Shown here: positions 35,250 to 46,787 of the stretch, in pieces | How the letters are laid out: every line of letters begins with the position of its first letter | Numbering within the stretch: position 1 is the stretch's first letter | NCBI GenBank assembly: GCA_030407085.1 | Contig: CM059583.1 | Span: 21,984,001 to 22,048,000 of the forward strand | DNA length: 64,000 bases | From: Trichopria drosophilae | Lineage: Eukaryota; Arthropoda; Insecta; Hymenoptera; Diapriidae | Direction: 5' to 3' | Notes under the pieces: generated by a model | What the model saw: the letters and a program-made list of their open reading frames with translations, nothing else | What the model was told of the DNA's origin: nothing | Database searches by the model: none | Made by a program: the position numbers and the translations under genes

Positions 35250-36660
35250 TTGTTAGCCATATTGGTTCCGCCATTTTGAATTTTGAAAATCTGGCCTACA
35301 TTTGAAATCAATAATTGTTTCGACCCGAAACAAAACAATTCAATTACAATTTTTAAAAGAAAATCCCTTAATAATTTAAAGATGTCGTCCTTCATATTAA
35401 ATCCGCCATTTTCAATTTTAAAACTCTAATCCCTTATTTGAAATCAGAGACCACAAAAACCCTCTGCGACAATTTGAAAGATAATCCGTTAATATTTTAG
35501 AAATGTCATCCACTATATTGAATCCGCCATTTTAAATTTTGAAAACCTGACCTTATATTTATACTCAGTGATTCCAAAAACAAAAATTTGCAGTTATTGA
35601 GTAACTGCCGATTTCGAAACATCAATTGATTGGCTGAAAATGAAATAATATATAAATTTTGTACGGTGGGAGCCATTTTGAAATTATGACAAATCACAGG
35701 TATCATTTTAAAGCTGAAATATTTTGAACGTCATATTTTGCATTTCCGCGTACTCTGCATGTTTCCGGGTGTAAATTGACGATTTATGACAATAATATTT
35801 AAAAATTATGCGATTTTTTGGAGAAAAACGGCTGTATTTTTTGGGGCCAATTCTGTTTGCAGAAGCTGAAAAAGCAGCCTTTTTTACGTAAGAAATATTT
35901 GGTGCAGATTTTTTTTTTCTCGTCCCTAACATTATGCAATATTTTGGTATTCAAAAAGTGTCGGCCCCGTCCTTAAAGGTTTAACCTATTAGGTCCAAAA
36001 CGAACGAAATTTTTCATATTTTCAGCTGTCAATTCTGATAGTTTTCCAAAATTCAACAAAACTTGCGTAAAATTTACCAAACTTTCCGATACTAGCCTTA
36101 AAATAATTAAAAATTGGGGTCCAAAAGGATATGTTTGATTTTTTAACCAGCAATCGGATTTATCCACCCGCATGGGAACCCAATGTGGGACCTGGAAACC
36201 GAATTTTGATCCCGTTTTTTAATTTTTTATACATAGCGGTTTAACTCAATAGAATCACAGATTCATTATCAGCAACATCAAAAACCCCAGCATGCAAGTT
36301 TTTATAAAAATACAAACATTTTGAAAATATTCGTCTGCCATATAATTATTCAATTTTGAATTTCTCCATTTTGATGTTAAATTTGTGATCAGCGACCATA
36401 AAACCTCCCGTATACAAAATGTTGAAATGGCAATATTTATGCAATCATTCTCTTCTATAGTTGATCCGCCATCCTTAATTTTCGCCATTTTGTCAACAGC
36501 TTCGTGATCAACAACCTAAACATCTGTACTAAATAAATAAATGTTCCGAAGACATTTTCAAATTTAAACCGCTAAGCATAAAAAAGTAAAAAGTAGAATG
36601 AAATTTCGGCTTGAAGCCGCCATACTGGGTATCGCCATTATGAAATTTAATTTTCATGGT
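35250..36660 (-). repeat. Degenerate tandem array of GGCGGA modules
   Basis: Minus-oriented units recur. CCATATTGGTTCCGCCATTT lies near 35258, then CGCCATTTTCAATTTT near 35405 and CGCCATTTTAAATTTT near 35528, about 130 and 122 bp apart. Further diverged units lie at 35640-35700, 36330-36410, 36455-36530 and 36605-36650. Each unit continues with a TCTGACNTNAGATTC-type segment, then AATCAGNGACC and CAAAAACCC. The middle (35710-36240) is poor in recognisable units. No protein coding. Confidence 0.65.
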
Positions 36661-37329
36661 CGTACGTTTTTATGGTCCTCGAACGCAAAATTTTCACTTT
36701 CTCAAAATCTCTTCAGCAGATTTTTATCCGAACCTCTCTATTAAAAAAAATCTGATTGATAAAAATTATTAATAGTTAAAAAATGGAATGTATATTTTGT
36801 GGATAGGAATGTTTTTAAATTTTGAGATCTCAATCGGAAAGTACAAAAAATTCTACGTTAGAAATGGTGTATCCACTTTTTTGTCGATGTTGATAGATGT
36901 CGGAATTTACGGAGGAACAAATTTCGTCTGTTTGGGACTCAATTTGGCACTAAAAATGGGTTAAGAGGTATGTAAGTATTGGGATATTTTGAAACAATTA
37001 AAAAATTATATTGTAGATAAATGATCTGTTGTCTAAAAAGGAAAATAATATTTGTAATGTTCCATTGTAACAAAAAACTATACGATACAAAAATCCATAC
37101 ACACATGATAGTCTTTTGTGATAGTACATTGAGTTCGTCAAGTAAATCCAATAAAATTAATAGAAATAAAAGATACTCTAAGAATGCGACATACCTATAT
37201 ATAATACAATAACTTAATATTTAATAAAAAATGTAAGTAATATAAATTCTGTTGTTTTTTTTCAATTTAGGCGATGCATCATGAATCCTCAACAAAATCT
37301 CACTTCTTTCATTGAATTTGATTCAGCAG
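36661..37329. other. AT-rich spacer, nothing recognised
   Basis: No supported feature. The short frames around 36939-37212 are AT-rich and without domains. Confidence 0.4.
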
Positions 37330-37740
37330 TAAAAGCGAATTTCGACGCTAGAAACAATATTGCCGGAAACAGAAAAAAGGGCAAATAACAATACCTTTCT
37401 CAAGCACTCGAAGAAAATGAGATTTCCTGTCGCGAAATCAACCTCTATAAAAATACGAGACGACTGCTCGCCCCGGTTCGTAAAGGGGATTTCACGAGTT
37501 TACACATCTCGGCCTCTTCTCGCACGGCATTCGAACAAATCCGTTCTTTGATCCGCGTCGCTCTGGTCAACGATACTAAGGCAACTGCGTGGGAGTACAA
37601 TCCAATCGCGACTTTTCCACTTCTTAGACTCACACCTCTGGGGATGACTGAGGAAAAAGTCGCCGATCGCCATTGCTTTAATTCGAGTTTGATTAGGTGG
37701 GTAAGTAAAAAAGATATAATCGGTAAACGTCCAAGTGACA
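37330..37740. promoter_or_regulatory. GC-rich island sharing a module with 41775-41860
   Basis: The CpG-rich block includes CATTCGAACAAATCCGTTCT followed by TTGATCC (about 37527-37553) and later ACAATCCAATCGCG (near 37597). The island at 41700-42330 has the same two boxes in the same order. Overlapping frames on both strands (37445-37741 minus, 37548-37745 plus) show no domain. Shared non-coding sequence in two islands about 4.2 kb apart suggests a repeat or a duplicated regulatory element. Confidence 0.4.
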
Positions 37741-37745
37741 AGTGA

Positions 37746-38248
37746 GATTGAAGTTAATTGCTTTCCTCAGTCGCTAATTGAAAGCGTTCCTACCCTGAAC
37801 GTAATTTCAGTTTGGAAATTAGGAATAGTTAGCAGAGTCGTAAATTCATTAATGTATATATATATATAATTTACATGTAATTCAATACCTCACATTCAAT
37901 TGTGATTTCCAATTACGATATCAGTTAATTATAAAGACGATGAAGATTATGCATGAGAACAGTTAAGCGTACGGTGGTCCTAAGACAATTTAAATAAAAC
38001 TTTTAGGTGACTGTCACTAGAGGGTATTAGAGAGAAAAATGCAAAAAGAAAAATCCTCATTTAGCTTTTTTTTGAAGCAACGATATTTTTTGGCCACATA
38101 AATAAACTATACAAACTAAATTATGGATTTTGAAAAATAGTAAAAAATCACCAATTATCAAGTTGCTGTTAGCTGTTTGAAAACAAATTTTAAATCTTTC
38201 TCCGACATGTTGGATATATTTTTTATTTTGTAATCCGCAAATAGTTTG
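37746..38248. other. AT-rich spacer, nothing recognised
   Basis: Contains a short (TA)n run at 37855-37870; otherwise featureless. Confidence 0.4.
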
Positions 38249-39224
38249 TTAACCCATTCACTGCGTCTATAATTTCAAAGAAAGTGCTCAAAATGGCAAA
38301 ACAAAAATTGTGTTAGATTTTAATAATACTTGGTATAGGTCATTTTTTGGGTCGCTGATTTTGAATATGGAGTCAGATTTTTGAAAATCAAAATGGCCAA
38401 TCCAATATAGCGGATGAATTTTTAAATATCAAAAAGAATCACTTCAATCTTATTGCTAGGGGTTGTTGGAGCCGCTGATTACAAATCTGCGCTCACATGA
38501 TGAAAATTCCAAAATGCTACCTGGAAAGAGTATATGTAAATAAAAATATAATGTGTAATATTGGAATAGATTTAAAATCGTCAATACTATTGTTACGTCT
38601 CTAATATTCCATGTGTGTTCTGCATGTTGTTTGCTTACAAGCAAATCAGTTCGTATATAAGTTTTTAGGGATGTAGGCATTTTCAGGGTATCCTGCAGAT
38701 ACCGAATAATAAGATAAAAACAAGATATATCTGTGAATATAGTTGAAACAAACACTCCCAGAAAACCCCGTGTAACAAGTTTCAAGCAGAATGGTTCGAC
38801 TTTTCAAAAAAGTGTCCGCCATATTGGATCAGCCATTTTGAATTTCCAAAATCTGACTTTAGATTCGTAATTAACGACCCCAAAAAACCTTGAGTTAAAA
38901 GTTTCAATCTGTTTTATAAACTATTTATGGATAAATTGAGTGAACACAATATCATACTTCATGATGAAGATTTTGTAAAAATCATGAAAAGTACCATCTT
39001 TGTGGATGTATATTTTGGTCTTGTCTTATCGATTATGAAAATGGACAATGTCATCGTATTTAGTAGTACATCTTAGACAGTCTGGAAGTGGATTTGATTT
39101 TAATATACATTAATTCCAGAATTTGTTAGTTTAATTTATACCATGGCGAAGATTTGCGTTTTCCTGCAGTCTGGGAGGAGTCCGAAATGACGAAGATCTT
39201 CGTCATCAGCAGTCAAGGGGTTAA
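38249..39224. mobile_element. TTAA-bounded piggyBac-like non-autonomous element
   Basis: The tips are TTAACCCATTCACTGC on the left and, inverted, TTAACCCCTTGACTGC on the right, so 14 of 16 bases agree and TTAA is present at both edges. The interior holds plus modules at about 38340-38420 and 38468-38515 and a minus module at 38808-38890, giving a palindromic layout. The segment 38905-39224 is homologous to 2237-2553. A nested foreign segment sits at 38516-38728. A 20-base palindrome, ATGACGAAGATCTTCGTCAT, lies at 39187-39206, in the same place as the palindrome of the first element. No transposase. Confidence 0.75.
38516..38728 (+). repeat. ~215 bp dispersed repeat, copy 2, nested
   Basis: A near-identical copy of 33812-34030 begins exactly where the second plus GGCGGA module is cut off after CAAAATG. 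This shows insertion, or template switching, into the TTAA element. The module remnant may resume near 38770-38800, where CCCGTGTAACAAGTTTCAA resembles the module's tail. Confidence 0.75.
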
Positions 39225-39898
39225 TCAGGATTGTGCCAATTCTGCGCCGAAACAAAAGTCGAAGACTAGAAAACTTTTAATACTTTATATAATACTGTCG
39301 TCTATATTCTTCGAACGTATATTTTATATTTGAAAAATTATTCCGTATTCCTATCATTAAAATTACAACATTAGCTCAGATTTGTCTCACTCTCGCATAC
39401 AGTGTAATTTATTCATTTATTTAATTATTACTATTTTAAAGGATGGGATCGCCCTTTTACACAGTTTTTGAATATAATGAATAGTAAAATTTGCGAGAGC
39501 TATAGGTCGACTTCCTAGATGACGCCATACTTCACGTTTGTGTATGAAATGTAGGAACTCCAGAAACCTACACCAAGTACAGCAGCGGTCAAGAGTCCAT
39601 TTAATGTGCCATAAATAAGTTTCTTTTGAAAATGTTAAGTATTTTCTTCACAATATATTTTCCTATCATAGTTCTACCCTGACTAATGTTTTTCCGGTAT
39701 ATTTTCATTCAGCAAATTGTTTTAGAGCAATTTACTAACAGCAACAAATTACAGTTTCTAGAAAAAAAAGCATTATTTCTGATCGAGCAGACGACTTACT
39801 GCCATCAGAAAAAAATGATCTACAAATATTAAAAGTATGCATCACAAAAACATCGTGATTTGCTCTCGCTTAGGTCGTGTATAAAATATTTATTTTCT
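39225..39898. other. AT-rich spacer
   Basis: Nothing recognised between the TTAA element and the CpG-rich tandem pair. Confidence 0.35.
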
Positions 39899-40467
39899 CC
39901 CGACCTCGTCGGAATGTCCGCATTCCATGCCTGAAACGCGGGACCAAAGTTGCCGATTCCGCCCGAACGCCAGTGCGCATGCGCAATTCGTTCTCATTAC
40001 TCTCTAGGGACGGAAAGTGTCGCCAGCGGGAATAATGGATGGGGTCGGGAGAAAAATAGCGTATGCCATACGGGAGGCAAGTACGCGCACCTCGCAGGAG
40101 GGCTGCCCTCGCATCACTCGGGCAGCAAACCTCCCGCTCAGGAATCGCGCGCTTTCCTCCCTTGAACCATAATATACTATTTTTCCCGACTTCACCGGAA
40201 TGAACACATTCCGCGCCAGCAACGCGGGACGAAAGTAGCCGATACCGCCGGGGCGTCTCCGCGCATGCGTTCTTCGGTTCCATTACTCCCTTGGGAAGGA
40301 AAGTGTGACGTCAGAGGGAGTAATGAGTGTGGAAATGGGGGCATTCCAGGGAAGTCGGGAAAAAATAGCGTACGCCTCACGGGAGGAACGCGCACGACCT
40401 TCGTGGAGGGGCAGCAAACTTCCCACTCGAAATCGCGCGCTTTCTTCCCTTGAAGCGTAATATACTA
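39899..40467. repeat. Tandem pair of ~287 bp CpG-rich units
   Basis: Unit 1 runs from CCCGACCTCGTCGGAATG (39899) to CTTGAACCATAATATACTA (40179). Unit 2 runs from CCCGACTTCACCGGAATG (40185) to CTTGAAGCGTAATATACTA (40467). Matching landmarks are offset by 286-288 bp. Unit 1 contains TGCGCATGCGC (39974-39984), the NRF1/EWG-type palindrome; unit 2 contains GCGCATGCG (40261-40269) and TGACGTCA (40316-40323). Frames within it (up to 137 residues) are on both strands and look fortuitous. It could be a duplicated promoter, or a CpG-rich satellite. Confidence 0.75.
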
Positions 40468-40661
40468 ATTATTATTGAATAACTCAGAGCATAAAAATAA
40501 ATTTATAGGATTAATAATTGACATTCGTTGTATTGAAATTATTGTAGAATTAAGGTACAAAAAAGGTGCAAAAAAGGAAAAAAAAGTGTTGTCTCGACAT
40601 TGGTATCCTTGTAATTAATTAGAAAAAATGTATTTTTTCACAATATTGTTTTTAACACTCA

Positions 40662-40720
40662 GGGAGTAGATCTCGATTTTGCTCCCTGCAGTGAAATATT
40701 CGGGTGCAAATTATCGAGCC
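40662..40720 (+). repeat. Dispersed repeat, GGGAGTAGA box, copy 1
   Basis: GGGAGTAGATCTCGATTTTG, CCCTGCAGTGAAAT and GGGTGCAAATTATCGAGCC match 54125-54184 in order, at roughly 80% by eye. Confidence 0.6.
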
Positions 40721-40729
40721 TCATGATCG

Positions 40730-41640
40730 TCATATTACAACATATAGTATATATATTATTTTATAAAGGAGCAATTTTCAATGCAAATGACGCCTTGAAA
40801 TTCATCAAAATGAACAAAAACGTGGTGCTCGAGGTCCAGTGTACAAAGCAACGTCATTTGTCATGTAAATACTATAAAACGACCACGAGAGAAGCTAATT
40901 CTTTTAAACTTACAACTAGGGATGACTCCAGACGCTTTACAAACTGATCTATTCTAGAGAAAATTGTTAAAAATAATGTTTCCAATGTTTAGTTTAATGC
41001 GTTTATGTGGGTTTGATAGAAGGTGGATCTAATGGCGACTGTTTGAAAACGTTAAAAAAAGAAACCCAATCCCACAATCTTCATAATATTTCTGCCTTCT
41101 TGAATGTTCTATATTCCAGTTTCCTAATTTCCCATGTTAAAGGTATAGGAAAACTGGACAGTAAGTACAACGTAGAACTGGACAGATTTCTATGTCTATG
41201 CTATTATATTAATGGAAATAAAAGCCAAGTCGATGGAAGGAGGAACTAAGTCCGACATGAACGTTTACGTTTGAAACAATCTTATGCCCTCATGTCGGTA
41301 GAATTTCCTCTTGTTATTTTCGTTATATAATATATAAGTAGTTTAATTGTGAGCTCTGTTCTTAAGTAACTCAAAAAGCAAACAGTAAATAATACTATTG
41401 ACATTACCCTAGCTCTTGCAGATCAGTTTCAAACAGACGACATTAGTAAAGACAGTTTTGCAAACTATGCTAAGAACATACTTAAGTCTGTAATACTAGG
41501 AAAAGCGTCTTCTAAAACTTTTAGTAACGTCATACTTCCAAATTTAGTAGAAGTAATTCAACGTTGCAAATTCGTGAGCATTATACTGACTCCTGTGCCA
41601 TGAAGTATCCAAATGGATTTTGCAATATTTTTGCAATGAA
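40730..41640. other. AT-rich spacer, nothing recognised
   Basis: Short frames at 40723-40947 and 41007-41249 have no visible domain. Confidence 0.35.
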
Positions 41641-41699
41641 AATAAGTCAGTATTATCACCACTAAGCGAAATAACAGAATATAGTTCGGAAGGGCTTCG

Positions 41700-42330
41700 A
41701 CATTTTGAAAAATCCGACAACTCCATCGTACGATGCACTCTCAATTTCATCCGTTTTACGAGCTTCCGCGTCCTGAACTTCTCTCGCGTCATTCGGACAA
41801 ATCCGATCTTTGATCCAGGAACGATACTTTCCAGGGAACACAACCCAATCGCGCCCCACCATCGGGCTTTTGTAGTGTCCGGGACCGGAAGTGACTTTCC
41901 GGCGTCAAGAAACGACGGCGCGGCGCGAGGGTTGCTAAATAAATAACGGCATCGGTCAAGAGCCGAACGGCGAAGTAGTAAAGGAGAGTAACGCGAGCCC
42001 GTAAAGGGGAATCAATTCGATTCCCCAGTCGTACACCCAGTGCGCCCGTATCTTTTCCTCGCCTCGCGTATACCCCCCGTCCCCCAATCCCCCATCACCC
42101 CCAACCCCCAGCCCCAACCACCAGACCGGCGCGGACGATGCTCTTTCGCGAGCAACAAGTGCGCCTCGCCTCACATCTTTAAGAAACCACTTTACGGACC
42201 CCCTTACTACTGGCGGCGTGGAGCCGCCCCAACCGCCCCCGACCCGCAAGGGGGTGGTCGTACATGCCGAAAAGCGTTCAAACAGCACTCGACACATCGA
42301 CAATGTTAGATTCGAGTATACGAACTGTTT
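41700..42330. promoter_or_regulatory. Strong GC-rich island
   Basis: One of the most GC-rich blocks in the window, with C-rich runs at 42070-42120 and GGCGCGGCGCGAGGG at about 41908. At 41785-41850 it shares CATTCGGACAAATCCGATCT + TTGATCC and ACAACCCAATCGCG with the island at 37330-37740. Frames in several phases are open (115 and 108 residues) and proline- or glycine-biased as expected from composition. It is a candidate promoter/CpG island. Confidence 0.4.
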
Positions 42331-43799
42331 TGCTTTTTAACGGTTTCCTTAGGGAAGAAGTTGGACGTCTACATTTGTATTTCGAGTGGAAGAAACTCGA
42401 GAAGTAAATGGACTTTTTGAGGTAACCCGAACGATATGTCCAATTTCCAACTCAACATTTCATAGTGGTCAAATTGCTAGCCTATAGTATCTTAATATTT
42501 GTCATTCACTTTTCAGCATTAGGATTATTTCGATTTTTGGAAGTGCTAAAATGTCTTAATTATCCGTTTCTTCCGACTATTTCCTAGCACTAAAAATATT
42601 CATGTGAAAATATGAAAAATGAATGGCTTTGGCCTATGGATTGATAAATAGTAGCCAGTGTTCGATTCTGGCATACAACATTTTTTTCTACGTTTTGCTC
42701 CTTTTCAATATATGATGGATTTCACGTCAAATGTCCAGACAAAAAAAAATTTTTCTCCAATCGAGCCCCAATTTTTTTTATGAGTTGTACTATAGGTTAG
42801 TAATTATTCAGGAAAATATTTTTTAATTTTATTAAAAATTGGAGGAGTGGGAGGGGGTGAAAGTTTTGAACTTTTTTATGTCACGCGATACTTTGTGTAT
42901 TTATTCCACTTAAACAAATAAATACAAAATTTGTTTCAGATATGATTTTTCAGGAACTTTCGATTGGTGTAGTCCATTTTGAATTTATTTTTCATTTTGA
43001 CCAAAATTTTTGAAAATCAAAAATATAATTCAAGTTTTTTCGACTTTGGGCACGTTTTTCTTTTTTTTATATATTTTTAACAGAAAGCTGAGGGTTTTTC
43101 CTATAAAATACTTGAATTTCAAAACATCGTTTTTTTTTGTTTTCGAGAAATTGAATTATAAAGATTGCGCGTCACGGCAACTCGAAGCACCAATGCACCG
43201 CGCTGCTACGCGACTCATAAACAATGGCCATTAATAAAGTGGGGAAACATTATAAACAAATGCTTTACAGTTGAAAAGGTATATGAATAACAAGTTTTTA
43301 AATGACAAAATACACATTTTGAAATTATTTGAAACTTAAAACAGGTGTTTTCTTCGGAGAGGCGACGTTTTAAAAAATCAATTTATTTATAACCCTCTCC
43401 CCCCCCCTCCCGCTTTCTTTTAGCGTAAATTCAGCACTGAAAAATACATCTAAAAGCCTTTGGTGCATTCAGGAACCTGAAGTGGACACGGCTTATCAAT
43501 TCGGTGCCTCTAGAAAGTGCAATTTCAATTTAATCCGTCGCCAAAGCGGAGGAGTCGACCAAAACTCACGCCTTTTTTTTCATCTATGATTTTAAAATTG
43601 ATTTTCGGAGTATATTGTCTTGATCTCTCTTAATATCCAGATTTCGCCGAGAAAAATGAATTCTTTTAAGGCGTAACAAGGTAAGTATTATCAAAAATAT
43701 AAGGAATTGAATGAAAATGTGTACCTACATCAACAGAAATGTAATCCAAATTTCACGTAGAATACTACAGTATTTGTTATTTTTCCTGAATCGTTATTT
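42331..43799. other. AT-rich spacer with a short GC-rich fragment
   Basis: At 43165-43230 a GC-rich fragment (GCAACTCGAAGCACCAATGC, then ACCGCGCTGCTACGCG) interrupts AT-rich DNA. It looks like part of a dispersed repeat I cannot name. A C-rich run lies at about 43395-43412. Confidence 0.3.
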
Positions 43800-43804
43800 T
43801 TGAG

Positions 43805-43850
43805 TTTGCGGTCCGCCCTATTGGTTCCGCCATTTTGAATTTTAATAAGC
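43805..43850 (-). repeat. GGCGGA-module copy, minus orientation
   Basis: GGTCCGCCCTATTGGTTCCG followed by CCATTTTGAATTTTAATAA is the reverse complement of the consensus module core, with both GGCGG sites recognisable. Confidence 0.6.
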
Positions 43851-43989
43851 TAATAATGAATTTAGATCTAATGATCCAGAGAGTTCATAAAACTATTGAA
43901 TAAAGAGGATTGAAGATGAGATTATACATCACGGCCCCCTAGTGTGCATCCAATTTATTGCCATGAAACTGCGAAAAGTTATTTTAACC

Positions 43990-46787
43990 CGTTAGAACTT
44001 AGATTAGACTTCAAAAGTGCATATTACTGTGATTTTTCAATAATTTCGGGCATTCGGACGCCATTTTGGGACCGGTTAAGAAGAACAATCAAAGTAGCTA
44101 AAAATAAATGTTGGAAGTACAATATTCGGGTCCTGCATGCTGATGGGTTAGAATGTTCTTTAGTATCGACAACGAAGTTAAAAAAATTCCTAAAAAAGAA
44201 ACAAATCGAAGATAAGCGTTTTTTTGTTTTTATTTATTGTTAAAAAGAAACAATTTGCTGTCATTTATTGATAAATTTGGCTAGGCCATACGAAAGATGA
44301 GACTTTTTTACGCAACAATGTGTATCCCTTAAAGTTGACGTTAAAATTTTGCCCATTTGAACATAAAAGGGCACAAATAAATTTATAAATAATTACAGAA
44401 ATAAAAAAACTTAAAAAGGTAGAAAATTTATACAAAAGAAATAAAGAAGTTATAAGTCTGCATGAAATTTACTAATAATTTATACAATACTAATAATACA
44501 ATGTATAAGAAACTGTTGCAAATTATCCCTAACTGCATTTTTTATTTGTAACAAGAATTTTAACTGCATTATGACATTAAAAATAAATGTATACCTTCTC
44601 GATTCGTTCATTTTAAATTCGGCAAAAAAATTAATTCACATTTGTCTCTGGTTATACACGGAGGAATATCGATTTATACAATATAAGAGTATATTTAATA
44701 AATAATATTTTAACAACATAATTTAAAAAGAATAAGTGGTACGTTTTTAAATAACCCGTTCCCAAATACTCAATATATTTTTCGACTTTAGGAAGCGGAA
44801 AGCAAGCGAGTGGAATGGTGAATGAACTCCAGCGAAGGAATTTTACATTAAACGTAACCTCCTAGAAATTTACTACTACCGCGATAGTTACTCTACAAAT
44901 TTCAGAAATGAGAATTTGAAAGTTCGAGAGAAGTTTATTTCTTCCATAAACTGATCTTTATTCCGGAACTAAAAATAATTCGTAGCAATTGTTACGTCGC
45001 TACTCATGGCATTATTTCTTAATGAAATTCTGTCATAAAATTAACCATCGCTTAATATGACGTCAAATTATTTTCAACAATATTTATAATTTTTTTTTAT
45101 CTGTAATGAATATGATTTTTACTCCTAAATATCATATATGAACACAAATTTACGTATTCTAATCAAAATCGTCAAACAGAAAGTGCCCTTTGTAATTTTC
45201 GTCAAAAGTGAAAAAAAAAATTGTTAGTTCTATAATACAAATGTATGACAGAAGTCAAGGATAGCTAGACATTATTTCTTCACAAGTTTTCTTGAAATGC
45301 GACAATATTTTTCATTAGTGGCATTAAAAATCTGAGCGTGTCTGATATTTTGATTATTTAACATGAGATTATTTTTCATAAACGATTTCATTTTAAAAAA
45401 TGAGTTAACTTTTGGAATATGACAAGTTAAATGAACTAAACATATAGTTATGTAATATGTTAATGATTTTGAGCCACTACATAAAAAACATTGCTACATA
45501 GCTGACTGAATCACGTATTGAAAAATAATATTTGAAAATAATTTCCTCAAAAACTATCAACTTTTGGAAAAAATACACTGGAGAACAATCTCCTAGAATT
45601 GATGAGAGAATACACTACATTTTTTTCGAAAATAAATTACAATTTTGAAACAAGTTTGAACAAAAAATTCATCAAAAAAATCAAAAAAAATTCCGTGATA
45701 TTTCTCGATGAAATATGAGAACTTCTCATTCTAACTATTTTTTTTTTCAAAAAAGAGTAAAGTTTCGTCTTATACATATTTGGTTATATGGTTATATATA
45801 TTTCCACATTTAGTATGCTAGTTTTTGAAAGACCGCTTTAGCAGCATTCATATAAAAATTCTTTTTTTTTCTGTAATGGATCAAATATATTTAAACTTAT
45901 ACATTCTTTAATATTTTAAAAGATTTGTTTTTTTATTGTCGTATGGGACATGTGAATATGTATAATTACTAAATAAAGAACATTTTAATTTAATATTCGT
46001 TGCAATAGTTTTTCTCTTATTTTGTACGTTTAGTTATATTTTAACCATTATTAGTAATAAGAAAATCATTAAATGACAATTTTCTTCTTATCACATATTT
46101 TTGGCATCGCCCACAGACATTGCAATGTTAGAATTTTATTTTCACTTTTTGTTTAAGATTCTAAGATATAAACATAATAATCAATTTTACTCTTATTAAT
46201 TCATCAAAAAGAATTAGGATTATCCTAAAAATGCTGTACATCTCTATATTTACTACCATTTTATTGCAATTGTCACGACATGCTTAGTCGTAAGATCCGC
46301 GTATGCACAAGGCTATCATGAGCATAGTAGGTAAGTTTGAAGAGTCAACATCTCTATTGTAACTAACTCTGCGGTTACTACCTCTGGTTCAGCCGTTGAG
46401 ACATGTAATCCCCAAATCGCAGCTGTTATGAGAACTGTACAAACATACCTTTGAAACAAGAGACAATAGTATTCAATTAATAGTGAATAATCTTACGATT
46501 ATAATGAAAGACCTAAATTTTTCATCATAAAGAAAAGTTTTATTTGTTTTTTAAGTTGAGAATAACATTTGCTATATCACAAAACGATAAATGACCCTTT
46601 TTATAAGACAAATATATAATTAGAGTTTTGATCAGGCGGATTCTAACAACAAACGTGATAAAAATATTACAGGACTCTTAGGTACTCTCATACCGAAGAT
46701 ATATTTTTATATCAATGAAGGTGTAAATGCTATAAAGGTGTATCTTAGGTTATCTTAACAAAGTCTTTGTAATACACTTCAAATACT
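43990..46787. other. Long AT-rich spacer, nothing recognised
   Basis: The 99-residue frame at 43944-44243 ends in lysine-rich sequence and has no domain. Around 44790-44880 there is a slight GC rise. Otherwise unremarkable. Confidence 0.4.

Noticed and set aside
39870..40395. 137-residue minus frame and overlapping frames
   Set aside because: They lie across the CpG-rich tandem pair, exist on both strands and are not preserved as one frame between the two units.
41956..42309. 115-residue minus frame rich in glycine and arginine
   Set aside because: GC-rich island artefact; the opposite strand is equally open and proline-rich.
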